The notes beneath the pieces are model-generated. The model worked only from the letters and a program-made list of their open reading frames with translations, was not told the origin of the DNA and searched no databases. A stretch of DNA of 9,108 nucleotides from Clostridia bacterium. GTDB taxonomy: Bacteria; Bacillota_A; Clostridia; TANB77; CAG-508. Of the stretch, positions 1 to 5,127 are shown piece by piece (the stretch's first letter is position 1; each line of letters opens with the position of its first letter). Made by a program: the position numbers and the translations under genes. The stretch is taken from positions 1-9,108 of the forward strand of contig JAGATI010000216.1 of assembly GCA_017621295.1 (NCBI GenBank), given 5' to 3'.

Positions 1-486
1 AAAATTGTGTTGACAGATGTATTAGAAATTTATATAATTGAGTTACCAAAGTATAGTAAATATGCAGTTGATGAGAAGATAGAAAGCTTAAATCTTTGGG
101 TAAGTTTCATAAAAAATCCAGAGGTGGTAATAATGATAAATAAAAATGATAGTAAAACAGTTAAAGAAACAAAAAAAGCAATAAATAAAGCAAAAAAAAG
201 ATTAGAAGAGTTAAGCAACAATGAACATGAAAGATATTTAGCGGAACTTAGAGAAAAATATACTAGAGATCAATACGAGATTCAGGCTTATGGATATGAT
301 AAAGGTGTTGAAGAGGGAAAAATAGAAGGAAGAAAAGAAGGCAAGCTAGAAGGAATAATAGAAGGGCGAAAAGAAAAATCTATTGAGATTGCAAAAAGTC
401 TATTAACACAAAATATTGATATGGAAGTTATTATAAAATGCACAGGACTAACCAAAGAAGAAATTAATGAAATAAGGAAAAAGTAA
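1..486 (+). CDS. Rpn/PD-(D/E)XK family nuclease (putative transposase), 3' part only
   Basis: This is the C-terminal part of an Rpn-type protein (recombination-promoting nuclease, TIGR01784/PDDEXK_2-like). The frame is open from base 1, so the gene begins outside the window and the catalytic domain is missing here. The first residues (KIVLTDVLEIYIIEL) align with EIILTDKLEIHIIEL of the complete homolog at 1238-2218, the end of the nuclease domain. There follow a charged linker, a tract of EGxx repeats (EGKIEGRKEGKLEG, roughly codons 102-121) and the family tail IAKSLL...TGLTKEEINEIRKK. Known Rpn proteins are DNA nucleases implicated in recombination and, in E. coli, phage defence; activity here is inferred from the homolog. 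A terminator follows 16 nt after the stop. GTG (7) or TTG (10) could be read as starts but have no ribosome site and fall inside the homologous domain. Confidence 0.85.
   Translation, partial: KIVLTDVLEIYIIELPKYSKYAVDEKIESLNLWVSFIKNPEVVIMINKNDSKTVKETKKAINKAKKRLEELSNNEHERYLAELREKYTRDQYEIQAYGYDKGVEEGKIEGRKEGKLEGIIEGRKEKSIEIAKSLLTQNIDMEVIIKCTGLTKEEINEIRKK
133..486 (+). CDS. Possible small in-frame product of the first Rpn gene (internal start)
   Basis: Inside the truncated Rpn gene an in-frame ATG at 133 is preceded by AGAGGTGG (120-127), a fair Shine-Dalgarno 5-8 nt upstream. Translation from here would give 117 residues: the charged helical linker, the EGxx repeats and the TGLTKEE tail, without nuclease residues. 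The position matches the stronger internal start at 1820 in the second Rpn gene (just after a shared NPE motif) and the true start of the gene at 688. E. coli rpn genes are reported to make such small C-terminal proteins, which inhibit the full-length toxin. That this happens here is inference; the ribosome site and its position are seen. Confidence 0.4.
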   Translation: MINKNDSKTVKETKKAINKAKKRLEELSNNEHERYLAELREKYTRDQYEIQAYGYDKGVEEGKIEGRKEGKLEGIIEGRKEKSIEIAKSLLTQNIDMEVIIKCTGLTKEEINEIRKK

Positions 487-501
487 TAAATAAGAAAGTA
501 G

Positions 502-532
502 AAAAAAGTTAGATTACAATCTAGCTTTTTTT
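502..532 (+). terminator. Intrinsic terminator after the first Rpn gene
   Basis: An A-run and AGTTAGAT (507-514) pair with ATCTAGCT (519-526) across a TACA loop, with one G-T wobble, and run into a seven-T tract ending at 532. It separates the first Rpn gene from the promoter of the next gene. Confidence 0.85.
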
Positions 533-608
533 AATACAATAAATTTTGGTGATAAATGCAAAATATTATGATATTCTCTGGAAATAAAACGAAACTTAAA
601 TTTAAATA

Positions 609-637
609 TTGACAAACAGGACAAAAATTTGTACAAT
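609..637 (+). promoter_or_regulatory. Sigma-A promoter for the 688-1062 gene
   Basis: TTGACA (609-614), a 17-nt spacer and TACAAT (632-637) form a near-consensus promoter. Transcription would start near 644, giving a leader of about 44 nt. The small gene at 688 is therefore transcribed by itself, not as a leftover of the upstream Rpn gene. Confidence 0.8.
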
Positions 638-687
638 TAAATTATTAATTAACAATTACTTATAAGTAAAGAAAGGAGAATGGTTTT

Positions 688-1062
688 ATGAGCGAAGACG
701 ATATAGAAATAGAAGATACCAAAAAAGCTATATTAAAAGCATTAGAAACACTAGTCGAAATTAGTAATGATAAAAGAGAAAGAGCAGTAGCTGAACTAAG
801 AGATAAATATTTAGAACATGTAGCATCTGCAGGAGAAATAGAATTTATTGATCAAGAGAATACTAGAGATATAACAAAAGATGTAGAAATTAATAATAAT
901 ATTTTACAAAAGATAAAGGAAACATGGACAATAGAAGAAGTAGATTTTTATTTCTACTATATTGTAAGACCAATGGTAGCAACACCTTTATATAATAATT
1001 TTAGATTTAATTATATTCAACAAATTTTAAAAATAATAAAAGAAAAAGAACAAGAGGAATAA
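688..1062 (+). CDS. Stand-alone small protein homologous to the Rpn C-terminal linker
   Basis: This is a 124-residue cytosolic protein with no signal or membrane segment. Its first ~45 residues (MSEDDIEIEDTKKAI...ERAVAELRDKYLEH) match the post-nuclease linker of the two Rpn proteins beside it (MSEDIKAAKRVLEQ...AYLRDKYIRD and ETKKAINKA...LAELREKYTRD). It starts exactly where the second Rpn gene has its internal MSED start. The rest, including an aromatic stretch around residues 80-110 (DFYFYYIVRP), lacks the EGxx repeats and TGLTKEE tail, and I do not recognise it. AAAGGAGA (672-679) sits 8 nt before the ATG, and a near-consensus promoter and downstream hairpin frame it. It could be a free RpnS-like inhibitor of the neighbouring nucleases, or a decayed Rpn copy that captured a promoter. 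The intact ribosome site, promoter and frame favour a working gene; the function is inference. Confidence 0.7.
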   Translation: MSEDDIEIEDTKKAILKALETLVEISNDKRERAVAELRDKYLEHVASAGEIEFIDQENTRDITKDVEINNNILQKIKETWTIEEVDFYFYYIVRPMVATPLYNNFRFNYIQQILKIIKEKEQEE

Positions 1063-1091
1063 TAATGTCGAAATATATAATGTGAAATTAG

Positions 1092-1120
1092 TTGAAAATA
1101 AATAAATTTATGTATATAAT
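1092..1120 (+). promoter_or_regulatory. Sigma-A promoter upstream of the complete Rpn gene
   Basis: TTGAAA (1092-1097), a 17-nt spacer and a perfect TATAAT (1115-1120). The predicted start is near 1127, placing a strong hairpin at the very 5' end of a ~110-nt leader. This is the only good promoter seen for the Rpn-yqeG pair. Confidence 0.7.
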
Positions 1121-1132
1121 AGTATCAATGTT

Positions 1133-1182
1133 AGGGGCGGTTATACAAATAAAAAAGTATAACTACCTCTATCTTTTTATTT
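1133..1182 (+). terminator. Strong hairpin plus T-rich tract in the Rpn leader (terminator or attenuator)
   Basis: Bases 1133-1146 (arm containing GGTTATAC) pair with 1157-1170 (GTATAACTACCTCT) over a 10-nt A-rich loop: 13 of 14 positions pair, two as G-T wobbles, with one C-A mismatch. The sequence ATCTTTTTATTT follows. It can end transcripts of the 688-1062 gene. Because the 1092-1120 promoter lies upstream of it, it would also interrupt the Rpn transcript after about 45-55 nt unless bypassed. Confidence 0.7.
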
Positions 1183-1201
1183 CAAAATATTTAATTCTAA
1201 A

Positions 1202-1230
1202 GGCAAATTCTTGCCCAAAATTTAAAGGAG
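1202..1230 (+). promoter_or_regulatory. Small hairpin followed by the Rpn ribosome binding site
   Basis: GGCAA (1202-1206) pairs perfectly with TTGCC (1211-1215) over an ATTC loop, 8 nt before the Shine-Dalgarno AAAGGAG (1224-1230), which lies 7 nt before the ATG at 1238. The hairpin does not cover the ribosome site. Its role, if any, is unknown. Confidence 0.45.
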
Positions 1231-1237
1231 TGATTTT

Positions 1238-2218
1238 ATGTCAAAACAAGAATTATTAAAACCAACAAATGATTATGTATTCGGAAGAATATTTGGATAC
1301 AAAGGAAATGAGTTTATAACACAAGGACTATTAGAGGCTATAACAGAAGATAAATATCAGTCATTAGAAATAGCAAGTTCTGTACCAACTTTAAAAGAAT
1401 TACAAGATGATAAAGTAGGAATTTTAGATCTTAAGGTAACAGCAGATAGCAATATAAATTTTGATATTGAAATGCAAGTAGCAAGTTGTGATTATATGGC
1501 AGATAGGATTCTTTGGTATTGGTCTAATTTATATTATAATAGTATAAATAAAGGACAAGAATATAAAAAAACTAAAAAGACTATAGCTATATTAATTGCA
1601 GATTTTAATTTGAAAAATTTAGCAAAGATACATAAGTATCATACAGCTTGGCATATAAGAGAAGATGAATTTTCTGAAATTATATTGACAGATAAACTAG
1701 AAATTCATATAATAGAATTAAAGAAGTTAGAGGTAAATAATAACCAAAAAGGCAAACATAAAAAATTAGAAAATTGGTTAAAATTTATCTTGAATCCAGA
1801 GGAAATGGAGGAAATAAATATGAGTGAAGATATAAAAGCTGCAAAAAGAGTTCTAGAACAAATAAGTAAAGATGAAAAGGAAAGAGAAAAGGCATATTTA
1901 AGAGATAAGTATATAAGAGATTGGAATTCAAGAGTAAACGAAGGCTACGAGTATGGAAAGGCTGCTGGGATGATTGAAGGAAAAAAAGAAGGAATAGCTC
2001 AAGGAATAGCTCAAGGAATAGCTCAAGGAATAGCTCAAGGTAGAGCTCAAGGTAGAGCTCAAGGTAGAGCAGAAGGCAAGGCAGAAGGTAGAGAAGAAGG
2101 AAAATTACAGGAAAAATATGAAATTGCAAAAAAAATGTTAAAAGAGAAAATGACAATAGAATGTATAATTTCTATTACAGGCTTAACAAAAGAAGAAATA
2201 GAAAAATTAAAAAAATAA
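1238..2218 (+). CDS. Rpn family recombination-promoting nuclease/putative transposase (PD-(D/E)XK)
   Basis: This complete 326-residue protein has the usual build of the TIGR01784/PDDEXK_2 family. The N-terminus (KPTNDYVFGRIFG, residues 8-20) and the PD-(D/E)XK core, GILDLKV with Asp64 and IEMQ with Glu78 and Gln80, look catalytically intact. A strand/helix part (LEIHIIELKKLE, 154-165) ends the core. A charged linker runs from ~190, then nine four-residue repeats (252-287), and the family tail with TGLTKEEIEKLKK. Rpn proteins cut DNA with Mg2+; E. coli members promote RecA-independent recombination and limit phage. No inverted-repeat ends are seen, so it is not evidently a mobile element. AAAGGAG lies 7 nt before the ATG. 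An internal start at codon 195 may give a separate small product. It is probably co-transcribed with yqeG, 23 nt downstream. Confidence 0.9.
   Translation: MSKQELLKPTNDYVFGRIFGYKGNEFITQGLLEAITEDKYQSLEIASSVPTLKELQDDKVGILDLKVTADSNINFDIEMQVASCDYMADRILWYWSNLYYNSINKGQEYKKTKKTIAILIADFNLKNLAKIHKYHTAWHIREDEFSEIILTDKLEIHIIELKKLEVNNNQKGKHKKLENWLKFILNPEEMEEINMSEDIKAAKRVLEQISKDEKEREKAYLRDKYIRDWNSRVNEGYEYGKAAGMIEGKKEGIAQGIAQGIAQGIAQGRAQGRAQGRAEGKAEGREEGKLQEKYEIAKKMLKEKMTIECIISITGLTKEEIEKLKK
1807..1822 (+). promoter_or_regulatory. Internal Shine-Dalgarno and ATG within the Rpn gene
   Basis: GGAGG (1807-1811) lies 8 nt before an in-frame ATG (1820-1822, codon 195). It is as strong as any ribosome site in the window and lies at the nuclease/linker boundary. 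Codons such as GAG and GAA can create SD-like strings by chance in acidic linkers, but spacing, strength and conservation with the other Rpn gene argue for function. Confidence 0.6.
1820..2218 (+). CDS. Possible RpnS-like small protein from an internal start
   Basis: Translation from ATG 1820 would give 132 residues starting MSEDIKAAKRV: the coiled, charged linker, the repeat tract and the TGLTKEE tail without any nuclease residue. The same MSED start is used by the separate gene at 688. In E. coli, rpn genes are reported to encode in-frame C-terminal proteins that block the toxic full-length nuclease, so this product would be the candidate intragenic antitoxin. Nested expression is inferred from the ribosome site only; the small protein would share all its residues with the full protein. 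Confidence 0.5.
   Translation: MSEDIKAAKRVLEQISKDEKEREKAYLRDKYIRDWNSRVNEGYEYGKAAGMIEGKKEGIAQGIAQGIAQGIAQGRAQGRAQGRAEGKAEGREEGKLQEKYEIAKKMLKEKMTIECIISITGLTKEEIEKLKK
1991..2098 (+). repeat. Nine tandem 12-nt repeats encoding G-[IRK]-[AE]-[QE]
   Basis: Four identical copies of GGAATAGCTCAA (1991-2038) are followed by two of GGTAGAGCTCAA (2039-2062), then GGTAGAGCAGAA, GGCAAGGCAGAA and GGTAGAGAAGAA. Each unit is four codons, so gain or loss of copies changes protein length without a frameshift. The identical copies suggest recent slippage expansion. The tract lies between linker and tail of the Rpn protein and has diverged counterparts (EGxx) in the first Rpn gene. Confidence 0.95.
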
Positions 2219-2241
2219 TAGTCATAAAAAGGATGTAAAAA

Positions 2242-2757
2242 ATGAAATCAGAAAAACTAATATTACAATTAATAGAACAAAAAATATACAATGTAATAAG
2301 TAATAGATTAAGAAAATATATAAAACCAAATTTAGAACTAAAAGAAGTAAATGATATAGATTTAGAATTATTAAAAAAATTAAAATCCACTTATGGAATA
2401 GGCGGAATAATTTTAGATGTTGATGAAACAATAAGAAAAGATATGATGAAAATTCCAGATTGTAATAAAGAATGGATAAAATATATGAAACAGGAATTTA
2501 AGGTATTAATATTATCAAATGGATATGATAATTCTGTAAAAAGTTTTGCAAATGAAAATGGAATTGAATATATTGGATTTGCAAAAAAGCCATTAAAAAA
2601 ATATTTCTTAGATGCATGTGATAGAATGGGATTAAACCCTGAAAATGTTTTGGTTATAGGGGATGATATTATTAATGATATTTATGGTGCAAATAAATGC
2701 GGTATGATTTCTGCTATTGTAGATAGTGTTAGAGATAATGAAACAATAGATATATAA
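2242..2757 (+). CDS. yqeG: YqeG-family HAD-IIIA phosphatase
   Basis: This 171-residue cytosolic protein of usual YqeG length has the four HAD motifs: I, ILDVDET (nucleophile Asp59, acid Asp61); II, LSN with Ser92; III, AKKP with Lys116; IV, GDDIINDIYGAN with Asp141, Asp142 and Asp146. The motif IV/GxN pattern (GDxxxxDxxGAN) is typical of YqeG and its mitochondrial relatives, the Gep4-type phosphatidylglycerophosphate phosphatases. A phospholipid phosphatase role is possible but not shown for bacterial YqeG. In many Bacillota yqeG starts the yqeH-aroE-yhbY-nadD operon; none of those genes is next to it here. The ribosome site AAAAGGAT (2227-2234) precedes the ATG, with only 23 nt after the Rpn stop and no promoter in the gap, so it probably depends on the Rpn promoter or a weak internal one (TATAAT at 2164-2169, no clear -35). 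Confidence 0.88.
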   Translation: MKSEKLILQLIEQKIYNVISNRLRKYIKPNLELKEVNDIDLELLKKLKSTYGIGGIILDVDETIRKDMMKIPDCNKEWIKYMKQEFKVLILSNGYDNSVKSFANENGIEYIGFAKKPLKKYFLDACDRMGLNPENVLVIGDDIINDIYGANKCGMISAIVDSVRDNETIDI

Positions 2758-2775
2758 TAGATAATTATTTATATT

Positions 2776-2849
2776 AAAAGTTTACTATACTTACTAATTG
2801 TACTAATTATTAAAATTAGAGCAATTTACTAATATAGTAAACTTTTTTT
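2776..2849 (+). terminator. Long composite terminator after yqeG
   Basis: AAAAGTTTACTATA (2776-2789) pairs perfectly with its complement at 2833-2846, ending in a seven-T tract (2843-2849). The 43-nt interior folds again: 2796-2800 with 2822-2826, and CTAATT (2803-2808) with AATTAG (2814-2819). The whole is an extended stem with internal loops. As both arms carry A/T runs it could work in both directions. Confidence 0.88.
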
Positions 2850-2876
2850 GAAACTTACAAAAAATTATGCTAAAAT
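2848..2876 (+). promoter_or_regulatory. Sigma-A promoter of the ABC-F gene
   Basis: TTGAAA (2848-2853), a 17-nt spacer and TAAAAT (2871-2876) with an extended -10 TGC (2868-2870). The -35 box overlaps the end of the preceding terminator. The leader would be only about 38 nt, with no room for the attenuator-plus-leader-peptide arrangement seen before inducible antibiotic-resistance ABC-F genes. Confidence 0.75.
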
Positions 2877-2920
2877 AGGAGCAAGTTATAAACTAACAAA
2901 ATAAAGTAAGGATGATAAAC

Positions 2921-4807
2921 ATGAATTATAGAATAACAAATGGTTCTGTATCTTATGGAGCTGAAACAATATTAGAAGAAATAAATTTTGAAGTAAAGGG
3001 AAATGAAAAAGTAGCTATAGTAGGTAGAAATGGAAGCGGAAAGTCTACTTTATTAAAGTCTATTATAAATAATGAATTACTAGAAGAAGGAACAGGAGAA
3101 GAAAAATTTAATATATACAAAGAAGGTAGTCCAGTTATTGGATATTTAAAGCAAATAGAATTTGATGATGATAATATTACAATGTTAGATGAAATTCTAA
3201 AAGTATATAAACCAATTATAGATTTAGAAGAGAAAATAAACAAATTAGTAGAGAAAATGCAAAATAATTCTTCAGATGAATTAGTAAAAGAATATTCTAA
3301 AGCAAATGAAAAATATGAAATTTTAGATGGATATTCATATAAAAAAGAATATGAAACAGCTATAAATAAGTTTGGGTTCTCTAAGGAAGATAAATATAAG
3401 AAAATAGGTGAGTTTTCTGGAGGACAAAGAACTAAAATTGCTTTTATAAAGTTATTACTTAGTAAACCAGATATACTTTTATTAGATGAGCCAACAAACC
3501 ATTTAGATATAAAAGCTGTGGAATGGTTAGAAAAATATTTAAAAAATTATCCTAAAGCAGTAGTTATAGTTTCACATGATAGAATGTTTTTAGATAAAAT
3601 TGTAAATAAAGTTTATGAAATAGAATATGGAACCATTACTAAATATTCTGGAGATTATACATATTTTGAAAACAAAAAGAAAGAAAATTATTTGAAGCAA
3701 TTAAAAGATTATGAATACCAACAAAAAGAAATAAAAAGGTTAAATGATATTGCAAATAGATTTAGGTATAAGCCTACAAAAGCTAAAATGGCTATGTCTA
3801 AATTAAAACAAATTGAAAGAATGGTAAAAATAGAGGAACCAAACAAATACGATTTAACAACATTTAAGACGAATTTTGAAGTGAAAAGACAAAGTGGAAA
3901 TGAAGTTTTAAGTGTGAGAAATCTAGAGATAGGATATAAACAAACTCTACAAAATATATCTTTTAATTTGTATAAAGGAAAGAAACTAGGAGTTATTGGA
4001 GAAAATGGAATAGGAAAATCTACTTTACTTAAAACTTTAGTTAATAGAATAGATAAAATAAATGGAGAGTTCAATTTTGGATATAATGTCGAAATAGGAT
4101 ATTTCGACCAACAAATGGCACTTTTAGATTCTAATAAAACAGTAATAGATGAATTTAGTGGTGAATTTCCAAATTTAACAACTACTGAAATTAGAAATTC
4201 ACTTGCATCATTTATGTTTTTTGGAGAAGATGTTTTTAAACAAGTAAATATGCTTTCTGGGGGAGAAAAAGTCAGATTACAATTATGTAAAATCTTAAAA
4301 AAATGTCCTAATTTATTAATTTTAGATGAGCCAACCAATCATATGGATATTATAGGAAAAGAAAGTTTGGAAAATTTATTAAAAGCATATAATGGAACAG
4401 TTATTTTTGTATCACATGATAGATTTTTTGTTAATAAAATTGCGGATTGTTTGTTAGTTTTTGAAAAAGATAAAGTTACATATTTTGATGGAAAATATAG
4501 TGAATATGAAGAAAGTAGAGAAGACAAACAAGAAAAAGTTATAGAGGTAAAAAAAGAAAAAGTAGTTAATAATTTATATTTAATGCAAAAAGAAAAAAAT
4601 AAGGTAATAAATAAAATTCATAGATTAGAAAAGGATATAGAAGCTTATGAAGAAAAAATAGCAATATTAAATGAAGAATTATTAAATGAAGAGATATATA
4701 CAGATTATGCAAAATTACAAGAAATTCAAGATAAAATTGATGAATTAAATAAAAAAATAGATAAGAATATGGAAGAATGGGAGAAATTACAAGAAAGTAT
4801 AAAATAA
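2921..4807 (+). CDS. ABC-F family ATPase (ribosome-associated, YdiF/Uup-like)
   Basis: This soluble 628-residue protein has two ABC ATPase domains and no membrane segments, as expected for ABC-F factors that act in the ribosomal E site. Domain 1: Walker A GRNGSGKST (35-43), signature SGGQ (166-169), Walker B LLLDEP (186-191), switch SHD (218-220). A helical linker (~245-320) corresponds to the tRNA-contacting region. Domain 2: GENGIGKST (360-368), SGGE (446-449), LILDEP (466-471), SHD (498-500). A charged C-terminal coiled coil (~535-628) resembles YdiF and Uup. All ATPase residues look intact. I start at ATG 2921: the Shine-Dalgarno TAAGGAT (2907-2913) lies 7 nt before it, whereas ATG 2912 overlaps that site. 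The subfamily is uncertain; the short leader and lack of a resistance context favour a housekeeping translation factor over antibiotic resistance. Confidence 0.92.
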   Translation: MNYRITNGSVSYGAETILEEINFEVKGNEKVAIVGRNGSGKSTLLKSIINNELLEEGTGEEKFNIYKEGSPVIGYLKQIEFDDDNITMLDEILKVYKPIIDLEEKINKLVEKMQNNSSDELVKEYSKANEKYEILDGYSYKKEYETAINKFGFSKEDKYKKIGEFSGGQRTKIAFIKLLLSKPDILLLDEPTNHLDIKAVEWLEKYLKNYPKAVVIVSHDRMFLDKIVNKVYEIEYGTITKYSGDYTYFENKKKENYLKQLKDYEYQQKEIKRLNDIANRFRYKPTKAKMAMSKLKQIERMVKIEEPNKYDLTTFKTNFEVKRQSGNEVLSVRNLEIGYKQTLQNISFNLYKGKKLGVIGENGIGKSTLLKTLVNRIDKINGEFNFGYNVEIGYFDQQMALLDSNKTVIDEFSGEFPNLTTTEIRNSLASFMFFGEDVFKQVNMLSGGEKVRLQLCKILKKCPNLLILDEPTNHMDIIGKESLENLLKAYNGTVIFVSHDRFFVNKIADCLLVFEKDKVTYFDGKYSEYEESREDKQEKVIEVKKEKVVNNLYLMQKEKNKVINKIHRLEKDIEAYEEKIAILNEELLNEEIYTDYAKLQEIQDKIDELNKKIDKNMEEWEKLQESIK

Positions 4808-4840
4808 TAAATTTCTATTAATATGATATGTAGAATTTAT
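4807..4840 (+). terminator. Weak hairpin after the ABC-F gene
   Basis: ATAAATT/CTA (4807-4817, one bulged T) pairs with TAGAATTTAT (4831-4840) over a 13-nt loop. The only T-run (4865-4871) comes 24 nt later, so this is not a textbook terminator; it may mark the 3' end. The gap from here to 5127 (about 320 nt with no gene) otherwise holds the repeats at 4907-4970, a strong promoter and a ~105-nt AT-rich leader without a recognisable riboswitch. Confidence 0.3.
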
Positions 4841-4906
4841 AAAACTTTATTAACCTAGTAGATATTTTTTTATTAATAGCAATTAATACTATTCAAACAA
4901 AATAAT

Positions 4907-4970
4907 AATATTATTGAAATGAAATATTATTATAAATGAAAAATATTATTACAAAGAACAAAAGTATTAT
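4907..4970 (+). repeat. Direct repeats upstream of the TIM44-like promoter
   Basis: AATATTATT occurs at 4907-4915, 4923-4931 and 4942-4950, and a partial AGTATTAT at 4963-4970. The last two full copies lie in a longer repeat, AAATGAA(AA)TATTATTA (4917-4932, 4934-4951). They end 18 nt before the -35 box and could be a regulator site or an AT-rich upstream element. Chance in AT-rich DNA cannot be excluded. Confidence 0.45.
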
Positions 4971-4987
4971 AAGGAAAAAAATTCTTG

Positions 4988-5015
4988 TTGACAAAAAAAC
5001 TCATTATTGTATAAT
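4988..5015 (+). promoter_or_regulatory. Perfect-hexamer sigma-A promoter for the TIM44-like pair
   Basis: TTGACA (4988-4993), a 16-nt spacer and TATAAT (5010-5015), both boxes at consensus. The predicted start is near 5022. No terminator is seen between 6034 and 6160, so it may drive both TIM44-like genes. Confidence 0.85.
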
Positions 5016-5127
5016 TTTTATAGAATATGTTTTACTAAAGATAATAGTTTAAATAACAAATAAAATTATTATATTTCGAATATTATTTATTATCAAATGT
5101 AAAAATATAAAAATTAAGGGGGATAAA

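Noticed and set aside
1991..2098. CRISPR-like array
   Set aside because: The 12-nt units are contiguous, without spacers, and code in frame for the Rpn tail.
1785..2156. Minus-strand open frame across the Rpn repeat tract
   Set aside because: It is a Leu/Phe-rich shadow of the repeats with no ribosome site or family match, lying wholly inside a clear + strand gene.
2164..2169. Internal promoter for yqeG
   Set aside because: TATAAT is present, but no acceptable -35 lies 16-18 nt upstream and the sequence is constrained by coding.
1..2218. Rpn cluster as an insertion sequence or composite transposon
   Set aside because: No terminal inverted repeats or target duplications were seen around either gene. 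The 'transposase' label of this family is historical.
2912..2920. Upstream ATG of the ABC-F gene at 2912
   Set aside because: It overlaps the Shine-Dalgarno TAAGGAT and has no site of its own; ATG 2921 has correct spacing and gives the usual family N-terminus.
3709..4338. Minus-strand open frame of 209 codons within the ABC-F gene
   Set aside because: It lies opposite intact ATPase motifs. Its composition is that of an antisense shadow and no promoter or ribosome site fits.
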